Origin: Chitinophagaceae bacterium
GTDB lineage: Bacteria; Bacteroidota; Bacteroidia; Chitinophagales; Chitinophagaceae
Length of the DNA: 64,000 nucleotides
Assembly (NCBI GenBank): GCA_016708765.1
Contig: JADJFD010000006.1
Span: 62,001 to 126,000, forward strand
Reading direction: 5' to 3'
Shown here: positions 27,041 to 35,520 of the stretch, piece after piece
Position numbering within the stretch: the stretch's first letter is position 1
How the letters are laid out: each line of letters starts with the position of its first letter
Notes under the pieces: model-generated
Told to the model about the DNA's origin: nothing
Seen by the model: the letters and a program-made list of their open reading frames with translations, nothing else
Database searches by the model: none
Position numbers and translations under genes: made by a program

Positions 27041-28384
27041 TTATTTTGTTTTGTATAGTGTATAGTTTATAGAGCTGTTATCAGGGTCTGACAGGTACAA
27101 TAAAAAACCATTCTTCACCGCAATCAGGTGTGCATTGAATTTTGTTGTCTTGCCCTTGTAGCGGTTGGTGGCAGTCATGTTCCAATCAGTCACATTAAAA
27201 TTTCCTTTAAAATCCTGTCCGCCAAATTGTGCGCCACCATTGTTCATACTTGCACTTCGGTAAGTACTACTGTAAGTGCCATTGCTATGAAAAACAAATT
27301 CATCTGTAGATGATACCGCACTCATTCCTGCATAGGTGCCTGAGTATGCTGTGTAATATTCTACACCGCCCCCGCCGCTTCCCTTCCAGATGCCAGTAAT
27401 ATCTTTTGCTGTTACTGCAAACCTGTTTGCATTCAGCATGGGGTCTATGTTATTGGGATGGGGAAACTGCTGCTGATAGCTGTTTTGATTGGGTGCAATC
27501 ACTACAATGGGTCTGGCACCTCCATTGTAAACAATTTTAATAGCTACAAAACATGCTTTGCCTGTTTTTTTCTCTACTGCATTTGCCTGTAAGTGATAAA
27601 TAACCGGGTATTGTACACCACTCCATTTTTGAAGATTACTTACATTAAAATAAGGTTCTACATATTTACTCCAATAATATTCCGGTGCATCAATGGTGTT
27701 AGGTCGGGCATCATCTAATGCTTTGTCAATATAATGAAGGCGCAGCTCTGTACCTGCTTTGGTAAGCTTTACATAATCACTTGAAGCAGTAGCCGTCCAG
27801 CCATCATCAAAATTGGTAGTTGATTTGGTGATACCCGAATTTGTATTATTTATAACTGTTTCATTGTTTTGCGGAGTAGCCTGATTAATTTTTTTTACGA
27901 ATTTTTTGCTGTCAGCTTGTACACCCAGTAAAAAATTATCAATAATAGCTGCAAATTTTTCATCATTAAAAATAGAAACAGCACACCAACTTATATCATT
28001 TTGGGTAAACGTAGATACTGCTACAATAAATTTTATTCCATCCATTGAAGCCTGGCTTGCACCCATAACCACCTCCCAACCGTTTTGTTTTTCTGTTTGA
28101 GCTGTTGGCGAGTCTGTAAGTTGATAAGGCTTTGCCGCAAAATACTCCCAATCGGTTTTGAAATTGGCATTCGGGTCTGATGAACCTTGCTGCGCCGGCC
28201 AAATATGTATTTGGCAAAAAGAGTTGCCGTCTTTTTTTTCATAGAGAAGGCGTTGCTTTTGTTCTTTTAATATAAATCCAACTGGGGATGAGTAAGAAAA
28301 GATATCAAATTGTTTTTTGGGTTGTGCTGCTAATTGTACTATCAGCCCAAAGAAAGTTAGTATTGTGAGGGATACATATTTCAT
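27041..28384 (-). CDS. Secreted protein, member 1 of a local four-member paralogous family
   Basis: 447 residues. The signal peptide is residues 1-20. The mature start QFDIFSYSSPVGF resembles the starts of the proteins at 34442, 37392 and 38798 (FDxxxYxxPxGW). A middle block NFDDGWTATASSDYVKL matches FDDGW of two paralogues. The C-terminal 120 residues form a beta-rich, lipocalin-like domain starting ITGIWKGSGGG and ending at a short Lys tail. No catalytic motif is visible. It is intact, unlike two of its paralogues, and serves as a length reference. It is the second gene of the operon starting at 29425. Function unknown. Confidence 0.7.
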   Translation of the reverse strand: MKYVSLTILTFFGLIVQLAAQPKKQFDIFSYSSPVGFILKEQKQRLLYEKKDGNSFCQIHIWPAQQGSSDPNANFKTDWEYFAAKPYQLTDSPTAQTEKQNGWEVVMGASQASMDGIKFIVAVSTFTQNDISWCAVSIFNDEKFAAIIDNFLLGVQADSKKFVKKINQATPQNNETVINNTNSGITKSTTNFDDGWTATASSDYVKLTKAGTELRLHYIDKALDDARPNTIDAPEYYWSKYVEPYFNVSNLQKWSGVQYPVIYHLQANAVEKKTGKACFVAIKIVYNGGARPIVVIAPNQNSYQQQFPHPNNIDPMLNANRFAVTAKDITGIWKGSGGGGVEYYTAYSGTYAGMSAVSSTDEFVFHSNGTYSSTYRSASMNNGGAQFGGQDFKGNFNVTDWNMTATNRYKGKTTKFNAHLIAVKNGFLLYLSDPDNSSINYTLYKTK

Positions 28385-28405
28385 ATAAATATATTTAGGG
28401 TAAAG

Positions 28406-29425
28406 TTATTTTATAAAAATGCCATTGGCTTCAGATGTATAAGCGGTCGTATCAACGATTACTTTTTTATTATTTTTCCAATAAGCAGCACGGGTACCGG
28501 TTTCATACACACTTCCAGCCATATAGGTATCATTTCCAAATGAAAAAATCGCATTGCAATAACCTGAATTTGAGCCATCGGAGAGATTTACTGCCACCCC
28601 GTTTTTCCAGTATTTAGCAGTGGATATTCCAGCATTATCTTCTGTACCACTCACATACACATCTTGTCCATAAATACTGATTGCTGAGGCTAATGAATTT
28701 TTATTTTGTGCTCCAAGAACGGTGGGAATTCCGTTTTTCCAATATTTTGCTGTACGGTATCCATTATTATACTCTTCACCTGCCACATACACATCATTGT
28801 TATTTACAAAAACTGAATATGCATTTGCCCAATTTGTACCATTCGTTAAATCTATTGCTACACCGTTTTTCCAGTATTTAGCAATATTTATACCTGCTCC
28901 ATTTCCTTCACAGCCTGCCACATAAACATCGCTACCAGAAATGAAAATTGATTTTGTAACCGAAGTATTTGCCGGGTTCCCCAAATAAAAGGGTACTCCA
29001 TTTTTCCAATATTTTGCCATGTATTTCCAGCCCGGTTGCACCTGCTCATACCCGGCTACATACACATCATTCCCAATAACCTTTAGGTCTGTAGCATCAG
29101 CATAGCTGTTATTTCCAGTCAACTCAAATGGGGTATTGTTTTTCCAATAGACGGCTTTTACATTACTTCCATTATCAATGTTTCCGCTTACATAAATGTC
29201 GTTGCCAGATACATATATGGAGTTGGCATATGAGCCACCGGCACTATTGTCAAGTATTTTAATTGTATTGTTCTTCCAATAGGCAGCCGAAGTTTTCCCT
29301 GAAATATCCTGTTTGTAACCAGCTAAGTAAACATCTGCATATTTATCTATTGCATCTTTTTTGCATCCCGTAGAAATGAGTGTAATAATTGATGTTATAA
29401 TTAGTATCAGATTAGACTTTTTCAT
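28406..29425 (-). CDS. Lipoprotein with seven propeller-like repeats
   Basis: 339 residues. A lipoprotein signal peptide ends in ISTGC (Cys21), followed by KKD. After residue 30 come seven repeats of about 44 residues with the pattern D(V/I)Y(V/L)(A/S)G, 12-15 variable residues, AxYWKNxxxxxL, then an S(I/V)xVxGN turn. Seven units of this length suggest a seven-bladed beta-propeller. The intact start supports lipid anchoring, probably at the outer membrane. A paralogue is at 32348-33371. It is the first gene of the five-gene operon behind the operator pair at 29475-29515, divergent from a histidine kinase. Ligand unknown. Confidence 0.8.
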   Translation of the reverse strand: MKKSNLILIITSIITLISTGCKKDAIDKYADVYLAGYKQDISGKTSAAYWKNNTIKILDNSAGGSYANSIYVSGNDIYVSGNIDNGSNVKAVYWKNNTPFELTGNNSYADATDLKVIGNDVYVAGYEQVQPGWKYMAKYWKNGVPFYLGNPANTSVTKSIFISGSDVYVAGCEGNGAGINIAKYWKNGVAIDLTNGTNWANAYSVFVNNNDVYVAGEEYNNGYRTAKYWKNGIPTVLGAQNKNSLASAISIYGQDVYVSGTEDNAGISTAKYWKNGVAVNLSDGSNSGYCNAIFSFGNDTYMAGSVYETGTRAAYWKNNKKVIVDTTAYTSEANGIFIK

Positions 29426-29474
29426 TTTTTAGTTTTTAGTATATCAAAATTTCAATTTTTAAGTCTTCCGGACA

Positions 29475-29492
29475 ATCCCCGAACACCTGTTT
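29475..29492 (-). promoter_or_regulatory. Operator-like palindrome (site 1a), upstream of the propeller lipoprotein operon
   Basis: Read in gene direction it is AAACAGGTGTTCGGGGAT, a weaker form of the shared motif ATCCTGTTTTTAGGGGAT with the GGGGAT half kept. A -7-like TTTTG box for the lipoprotein gene follows about 22 bases later, matching the spacing of the other sites. Confidence 0.55.
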
Positions 29493-29497
29493 TTGCT

Positions 29498-29515
29498 ATC
29501 CCCTGAACAGGGGAT
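29498..29515. promoter_or_regulatory. Operator-like palindrome (site 1b), best copy in the window
   Basis: ATCCCCTGAACAGGGGAT is an 8-base perfect inverted repeat with a two-base centre. It lies in the divergent region between the lipoprotein operon (start 29425) and the histidine kinase gene (start 29595), six bases from site 1a. It may serve the kinase gene or form a double site. Confidence 0.7.
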
Positions 29516-29594
29516 TTTGATTAAATACTTGGAATTGTGGTGAATGATGTTATACTTTTAATAATATTTTTTTTTGCAAATGCATTTTTAGCTT

Positions 29595-31534
29595 ATGAAA
29601 AGGTTGCTTCTTTTTTTTATATTCCTTAGCTTACAAAAGTTGCATGCCCAAGCCGATGCAACTAAGGATAGTTTGTTAAAAGTGTTAACTCTTGCTAAAG
29701 AAGATACCAATAAGGTACTTACCTTGATTACTAGTGGGCAATATGTGGAATATAATAATCTGGAAGAAGCGAAAAATTATTATGTGCAGGCATACAAACT
29801 AAGTCAAAAGTTGAAATACACAATGGGTATTTTAAAATACTATTCTAATTATACAGCCGTTTTAAATATTCAGGCAAAATTTGATTCGGCGCATCTGCTT
29901 ACTAAAGAAGCATTGAAATTAGCAACCCAATTTGGAAATGAAGAACGAATCATAATAGCCCAGCAAAACCTTTCAGCAACCTATTCTTACTTGCAGGATT
30001 ATGAAAATGCATTGCAATATCTTTTGCCTTCAGTAGCCTATTTCGAAAGAATTAATAATGATGCCCGGTTAAGCCTTATTTATGATAACCTTGGTGTGAT
30101 CTACAGGGAAACAAAGCAATACGAAAAATCATTGGAGTATCATCAAAAGGCATTAGCTATTGCCCGTAAGTCACAAAACACTTATGACATTGCCAATGTG
30201 TTATCCAATTTAGGGAATGCATACACCAGTTTAAAAAAATATGATACGGCCCTTACTGTAATGCAGCAGTCTCTGCTGATTGCTAAAAAAGAAAATTATG
30301 AGAATATCGTATCTAATGTAACTGGTAATATTGGAGGTCTTTTAATAAAACAAGGCAGGTACGATAGCCTTAATTTTTATTGTACTGAAGGGCTAAGACT
30401 AGCAAAAAAACTAGGCGATAGCCTTACAATCGTTAATAATATTTATGGACTGGCCTTAGCTGCTTTTTTTAAAAAAGATTTTAAAAAAAGTGAGGAAGAA
30501 GCCACTTCGGGTTTTGCAATGGCACAACAGAGAAATTATGTTGAGCCATTACAGCTTTTTGCAGATATTTTATCAAAGTTGTATTTGGTAAAAGGGGATT
30601 TTAAAAAATACGATTATTACAATCGGTTAAGTACAGCATTATCCGAAAAGTATTTTAATGAAAAGATGCAAAGGAATGTTCAAACACTGGATAGAAAATT
30701 TGAAACAGAAAAAAAGGAACAGCAATTACTCATACCACAGGCACCAATCAACAAAAAAAATATACTCAACTATATTTTAATTGGAGCACTGTAGCACTGT
30801 TGATGATCTCCTTGCTTTCTTACCGGACGTATACACAAAAAAGGAAATTGCAGGAGCAAAAGATTGCCGAACTGGAAAAAGAAAAAGTATTATCTGCTAC
30901 ACAATCACTTTTAAAGGGCCAGGAAAAAGAACGAAACCGACTGGCGCAGGATTTACATGATGGCCTGGGCGGTTTGCTAAGTGGTGTTAAACTTCAATTA
31001 GGAGCTATGAAAGGAAATTTAATTTTATCGGAAGAAATGGGCAAGACATTCAACAATGCCCTTTACAAGCTTGATGAATCCATTAGCGAGATGCGTCGTG
31101 TTGCACATAATATGATGCCCGAAGCATTGATGAAATTAGGATTGCAGCAAGCCTTACAGGATTATTGTGATAGCTTATCAGAATCACAGCCCTTTGCATT
31201 AAACTGCGAATTTCATGGATTGGAAAAGCGAATGGAGCCGGCTACTGAGATAGTTGTTTATAGAATCGTTCAGGAGTTATTAAATAACACAGTAAAACAT
31301 TCTGGCGCTACTACTATTTTGGCACAGGTTATAAGAAATGATAATAGTCTTTCGATAACTGTAGAAGATAATGGAAAAGGGTTTAATACGGATGTTGCAA
31401 CAATAGATAGAGGAATGGGTTTAAAGAATATTCAGTCAAGAGTGGATTATTTAAAAGGACAAATAGATATAAAATCTGCTGAAGGAAAAGGAACCTCAGT
31501 TCATATTGATTGCCTAATTGAAGATAATGGATAA
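29595..31534 (+). CDS. TPR sensor histidine kinase (HisKA_3), split by a frameshift
   Basis: A signal peptide (ending LHAQ) and about seven TPR helices (residues 30-350) lie outside the membrane; one membrane span lies near residue 395, followed by a coiled coil and the kinase. The phospho-acceptor is in RLAQDLHDGLGG; the N-box ELLNNTVKHS, DNGKGFN and GMGLKNIQSRV form the ATP site. The first frame stops at 30794; adding one G at 30790-30791 joins ILIGALVALLMIS and gives 646 residues, close to the intact paralogue of 663 at 50177-52168. It partners with the response regulator that overlaps its stop. It senses an unknown extracytoplasmic signal. Confidence 0.85.
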
Positions 31535-32151
31535 AGTAAAAAGTATTAATAGTAGATGACCATCCAATGGTTTTGGAAGGTATGCGTTCCATGCTGGCGC
31601 AAATTACTTTCGTAGAAATAACAGGAGCGGTAAGTAATGCGTATACGGCATTGGAAACTTTAAAAAAGAGTGCAATCGATATTGTTATTACTGATATTAA
31701 TATGCCAGAGATTAGTGGGATAGAATTGGCATTAAAAATCAAGAAAGAATATTCGGGAGTAAAAGTAATCGCCATGAGTACTTTTAAAGAACGGAGCTAT
31801 ATTTCTCAAATGATTCAAAATGGGGCATCGGGATATTTAGTGAAAAGTGCTTCAAAAGAAGAAATTGAAGAAGCTATTCTGTCTGTATATGAAGGTAAAT
31901 TATATATGAGCCTTGATGTTGCATTATCTGTTACCGATAAAGATGAATTGAAAACTATTCCAGTAATAAGCGGTAGAGAGAAGGAAGTGCTTCAACTAAT
32001 TGCCGATGGGCTTACCAATCCACAAATTGCAGAAAAACTTTTTATCAGTATGCATACAGTTGATAGTCATCGTAAAAATTTATTGACAAAATTTGCTGTG
32101 AAAAACACAGCATCCTTAATAAGAATAGCTGCTCAGGAGAAAATAATCTGA
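31527..32151 (+). CDS. NarL/FixJ-type response regulator, frameshift near the start
   Basis: The receiver begins in an upstream frame. An ATG at 31527 gives MDKVK, and one A too many in the run at 31538-31542 breaks the frame. Removing it gives VLIVDDHPMVLEGMR with the acidic pair, then the phospho-acceptor Asp in VITDINMP, and a LuxR-type HTH (SGREKEVLQLIADGLTN, HTVDSHRKNLLTKF) over 207 residues. An internal ATG at 31567 would remove the acidic pocket, so it is not the real start. It overlaps the kinase stop by eight bases. The DNA target is probably the palindromes nearby; this is inference. Confidence 0.85.
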
Positions 32152-32347
32152 GCCCTTTATTCAAAGTCATCGTATAATAAATTCTTTTTTTTAAAGGCAT
32201 TCAATCCTGGTTCTCAGCTTTTTCTTATCTCTTCTTCCGTCATTACCAATCAATTGGTAAACATAAAGCCCTAACAACTATTTTCCGAAGCCGCCAAAGG
32301 ATGTTACTATCATAACGATTGATGGAAAGAATAACCTTTTCAAAATC

Positions 32348-33371
32348 TTAATGTGTATGTACAAAAACTGAAGTAGCGTCGGAGATATTACCAGTACCCA
32401 AGGTTATACCAACTCCATTTTTCCATAGTTTAGCAATAGGATTTCCCCCGTTATATTCTATACCTACCGAAAAAACATCCTGTCCCGAAACTGAAACTGA
32501 ATATGCAAAGGCAGAAGTACTGCCATCAGTGAGGTTAGTAGCTACTCCATTTTTCCAAATTATTGCCTTTGAACCTAATATCGTTTCTTCAAAACCCGCA
32601 GCATATACGTCAGCGCCTAAAACAAATACAGATCTTGCTTTACCAGAATTAATGCCATCAGTTAAATTTGTAGCTACTCCATTTTTCCAAACCTTGGCAA
32701 CATAATTTGTTGCTAAGTTTCTTTCGTAACCGGCCACATAAACATCTTGCCCCATAATAATAATTGAATTTGCCTCGGCAGTATAAGTGCCGTTAGTGAG
32801 GTTTATAGCGACTCCGTTTTTCCATACGGTGGCAACACCATTTGATGATGAAGGAATGTTGTAATTTGTACCTGCTACATATACATCGGCTCCTGATACA
32901 AATACTGAATTTGCTACAGCATCTTTTGAACCATCAGTCAGATTAGTAGCCACACCGTTTTTCCAGACTTTGGCAATTCTGTATGCCCCAGTTCTATCAT
33001 ATCCGGCTACATACACATCTTGCCCCGAAACAAAAATTGAATTTGCCTCAACACCAAGACTTCCATTAGTCAGGTTAGTACCGACACCGTTTTTCCATAC
33101 TTTAGCAAAACGGCCTGTTCCATTATATTCTGTTCCTGTTACATAAACATCCTGCCCCGAAACAAAGATTGAACTTGGTTGTAACCCTGGCGTGCCATTA
33201 GAAAGGCTTGTAGCTACGCCATTTTTCCAAATTTTTGCATCGTATATTGTCCCGTTAAATTCAGTGCCAACTACATAAATATCAGTAGTTACTAAGGGGG
33301 GTGCAGCTTCATTATCTTTTTACAGGAAACTATTATTGCGCTAATAAAAAGATAGATTAATAGTTTTTCAT
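32348..33371 (-). CDS. Lipoprotein with seven propeller-like repeats (paralogue 2), two frameshifts
   Basis: A long frame from 32348 to about 33317 holds seven repeats of about 44 residues: D(V/I)Y(V/A)(A/V/T)G, then A(K/T)(V/I)WKNGVA, then NLT(D/N)G and S(V/I)FVSG. The start is broken by one missing A at 33317-33321 and another at 33364-33368. Restoring both gives MKKLLIYLFISAIIVSCKKD, a lipoprotein signal with Cys17, and 341 residues, against 339 in the intact paralogue at 28406-29425. Several units end in exactly FVSGQDVYV. It is probably a surface or periplasmic seven-bladed propeller. A motif site lies 64 bases before the start. Confidence 0.75.
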
Positions 33372-33434
33372 TTTTAATAAATTTAATTTATTGTAATATT
33401 CAAGTAAAAATGATAATTTATTAATTCAGTACCT

Positions 33435-33452
33435 ATCCCTGAAAAACAGGAT
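33435..33452 (-). promoter_or_regulatory. Operator-like palindrome (site 2)
   Basis: ATCCTGTTTTTCAGGGAT in gene direction. A -7-like box (ATTTTTAC) follows about 21 bases later and the start codon at 33371 lies 64 bases downstream of the site. Confidence 0.75.
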
Positions 33453-33550
33453 TTTTATAAAAAAACAAGAGGGAAAGTTGATTTAAGCGGCGAAACACCG
33501 GGATGCAATTATTAACACAAACCGGAGTAATATTTTAGAATCAAAATGAA

Positions 33551-34393
33551 TCATTTTTTGTAATAGGTTCTTTTTATTTCAGGTATTTGCTCTGATAGTT
33601 TTTTTATCCTTGTTTCATCACTTGGATGTGTTGATAAAAAATCTGGCGTTTTTCCACCTTTATTATTAGCTGCCATCCTTTGCCAAAAGGGAATAGCTTC
33701 TTCCGGATTGTAGCCTGCCATACTCATAAATATTAATCCCAGTTTATCTGCTTCACTTTCCTGCATTCGGCTGTTGGGTAATTCTAGTGCCAGTTTTGAA
33801 CCTACAATATATAAGCCGAGGAAAATAAACTGTGTAGATTCTTTTTTATCTTTTAATGCTTCCTGTAAGGCAATCCCACCAAGACCAACCAATAAAGCCT
33901 CACTCATCCTTTCATTACCGTGTCTGGCTATTGCATGTGCTATTTCATGTCCCATTACTACTGCCAGTCCTTCTTCGGTTTGGGTAACAGGCAAAAGGCC
34001 AGTGTACACAACTACTTTTCCTCCGGGCATACACCATGCATTAATAATATTTTCATTGATGGTATTAAACTCCCATTTAAAATTTTTCAGATCCTTACTC
34101 ATATTATTTTGTAACATATAATTTTCAACAGCTAGCTGTATTCGACTTCCAACTCTTGTTACCATTTGTGCTCTTGCATCATATTGAGAAAGGGTTGGGC
34201 TTGCTTTTACAACAGAATCATATTGTGTAAAGGCCATTTCCTTAATCATAAAATCCGGAACAAGGTTTAATTGCTTCCTTCCAGTAACTGGTACAGTTTT
34301 ACATGAAACACCAACTAGTATAATGAATGAGAATAATATGGATGAATTGTTTAGCATGTCTTTTTTAATACTAATTAAAAGATTGTTCTTCAC
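33551..34393 (-). CDS. M48-family metalloprotease lipoprotein
   Basis: 280 residues. The zinc motif HEIAH lies in VVMGHEIAHAIARHG, the third ligand Glu is in ESEADKLGLIFMSMAGY, and the N-terminal VPVTGRKQLNLVP is typical of the BepA/LoiP-like M48 group. A lipoprotein signal (ILVGVSC) suggests anchoring in the outer membrane, facing the periplasm. A shorter start at 34357 is possible (MLNNSSILFSF). It is expected to degrade or process misfolded envelope proteins. It is the last gene of the operon from 35467; the zinc-site residues are intact. Confidence 0.88.
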   Translation of the reverse strand: MKNNLLISIKKDMLNNSSILFSFIILVGVSCKTVPVTGRKQLNLVPDFMIKEMAFTQYDSVVKASPTLSQYDARAQMVTRVGSRIQLAVENYMLQNNMSKDLKNFKWEFNTINENIINAWCMPGGKVVVYTGLLPVTQTEEGLAVVMGHEIAHAIARHGNERMSEALLVGLGGIALQEALKDKKESTQFIFLGLYIVGSKLALELPNSRMQESEADKLGLIFMSMAGYNPEEAIPFWQRMAANNKGGKTPDFLSTHPSDETRIKKLSEQIPEIKRTYYKK

Positions 34394-34441
34394 CGATTGA
34401 GTTTTTAAATATCAGCAGTATATAATTACTTTTCAGCCAGA

Positions 34442-35467
34442 TTAGTTTTTCGTTCCCGGTGGACTATCAATTAGTGACTCATTTAGTTTTCTCTGACTAT
34501 AACTAAATTCATGTAAGGAATTATTCTGATTGCTTTTTTTCCCATCCCGTTCAGTCGGGTTTGCAGATCGCAGCATGAGGTAATTTTTCTCCATGCCTGA
34601 TAAATATTTTATTTCAAAATTGTAAGTAATCTTTTCTAATTTTTGATTGGCAACTCTGAGTCGCTTGCCCCATTCATTTGTTTGTTGACTTGCCGCTTTA
34701 CTCCACCATTCTTTTTTGCCCTGCTTCGGTGAAATGGTTACTTGGTTTCCGATAATAGTGTATGTGCCTGTTTCGTAAACAAATAGTATTTCCTTTACAG
34801 TAGTTGACCAGTCCTTTCTCCGATATTGGTAACTGCCATCTGTATAAAACGTATATTCTTTTCTAAAGTATCCACCTGTAAGCATATTGCCATAGGATTC
34901 TGAATTATAAAATCCCCATAACCCAATCACTGGGCTATTACTGGCATTTCCTATTTGTTCCTGAACCTGTTTTTTATTTTCAGGAGTAGTTGGTTTTTTT
35001 ACATCAATTGATTCCAGAAAGGCAGTCATTTCTTTTTCATATATATCAGTATTGGTAAGAATGAGAATATTTGCCAACTTGCCAAAGCCAGTTGTAGACG
35101 CAAGCAATACAATACCACTTATGCCTTCTTTTTCAAAAGAAGCATAGCCAGATTCGGCTGTCCATCCTTTATCTTCTGATACTGGTTGCATTTCAGGTTG
35201 GGCATCAGTAAAAGTTTCTTTTACTAAAGATTCCCAAGTGTTATCAAAATTTTCTTTTGGGTTATCACCTGCATCTACAGTTTTGTATAAAGTGATAACA
35301 CAAAATATTCCTTTTGTATTATCTTCTTTTGTAAAGGCCACTGTACTTTCTTTTTTATCAACTTTCCAGCCCTTTGGAGTTGTATAACTTATCAAATCAA
35401 AGGTTTGCTTTTGGGCTTGGGAAGTGCAGCCGCTGAGCAGGATGTAAAAAAGTAGTAATTTTTTCAT
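34442..35467 (-). CDS. Secreted protein, member 2 of the paralogous family
   Basis: 341 residues from the ATG at 35467, which begins a lipoprotein-like signal peptide (MKKLLLFYILLSGC). The mature part QTFDLISYTTPKGWKV, the middle CVITLYKTVDAG and the segment KEGISGIVLLASTTGFGKLANI align with the other family members. The FDDGW block is absent and the C-terminal beta domain (VIGLWGFYNSESYG) is shorter. An upstream ATG at 35503 would not give a signal peptide. It is followed by the M48 protease gene. Function unknown. Confidence 0.68.
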   Translation of the reverse strand: MKKLLLFYILLSGCTSQAQKQTFDLISYTTPKGWKVDKKESTVAFTKEDNTKGIFCVITLYKTVDAGDNPKENFDNTWESLVKETFTDAQPEMQPVSEDKGWTAESGYASFEKEGISGIVLLASTTGFGKLANILILTNTDIYEKEMTAFLESIDVKKPTTPENKKQVQEQIGNASNSPVIGLWGFYNSESYGNMLTGGYFRKEYTFYTDGSYQYRRKDWSTTVKEILFVYETGTYTIIGNQVTISPKQGKKEWWSKAASQQTNEWGKRLRVANQKLEKITYNFEIKYLSGMEKNYLMLRSANPTERDGKKSNQNNSLHEFSYSQRKLNESLIDSPPGTKN

Positions 35468-35501
35468 GGTATAAAGATGAAATTTGAAAATGATTATTGG
35501 C

Positions 35502-35519
35502 ATCCCTGAAAAGCAGGAT
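35502..35519 (-). promoter_or_regulatory. Operator-like palindrome (site 3)
   Basis: ATCCTGCTTTTCAGGGAT in gene direction, 35 bases before the start of the gene at 34442-35467 and two bases after the upstream gene ends, so it lies in a very short intergenic space. A CATCTTTA box follows after about 22 bases. Confidence 0.75.
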
Positions 35520-35520
35520 T

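Noticed and set aside
31567..32151. A natural, shortened response regulator starting at 31567
   Set aside because: It would lack the first strand and the Asp-Asp pair of the receiver, which are encoded just upstream in the same frame from 31540.
28406..33371. Regularly spaced repeats that could suggest a CRISPR array or satellite DNA
   Set aside because: The period of about 130 bases is in frame, codes for a regular 44-residue unit and varies mainly at neutral positions. There are no short spacers.
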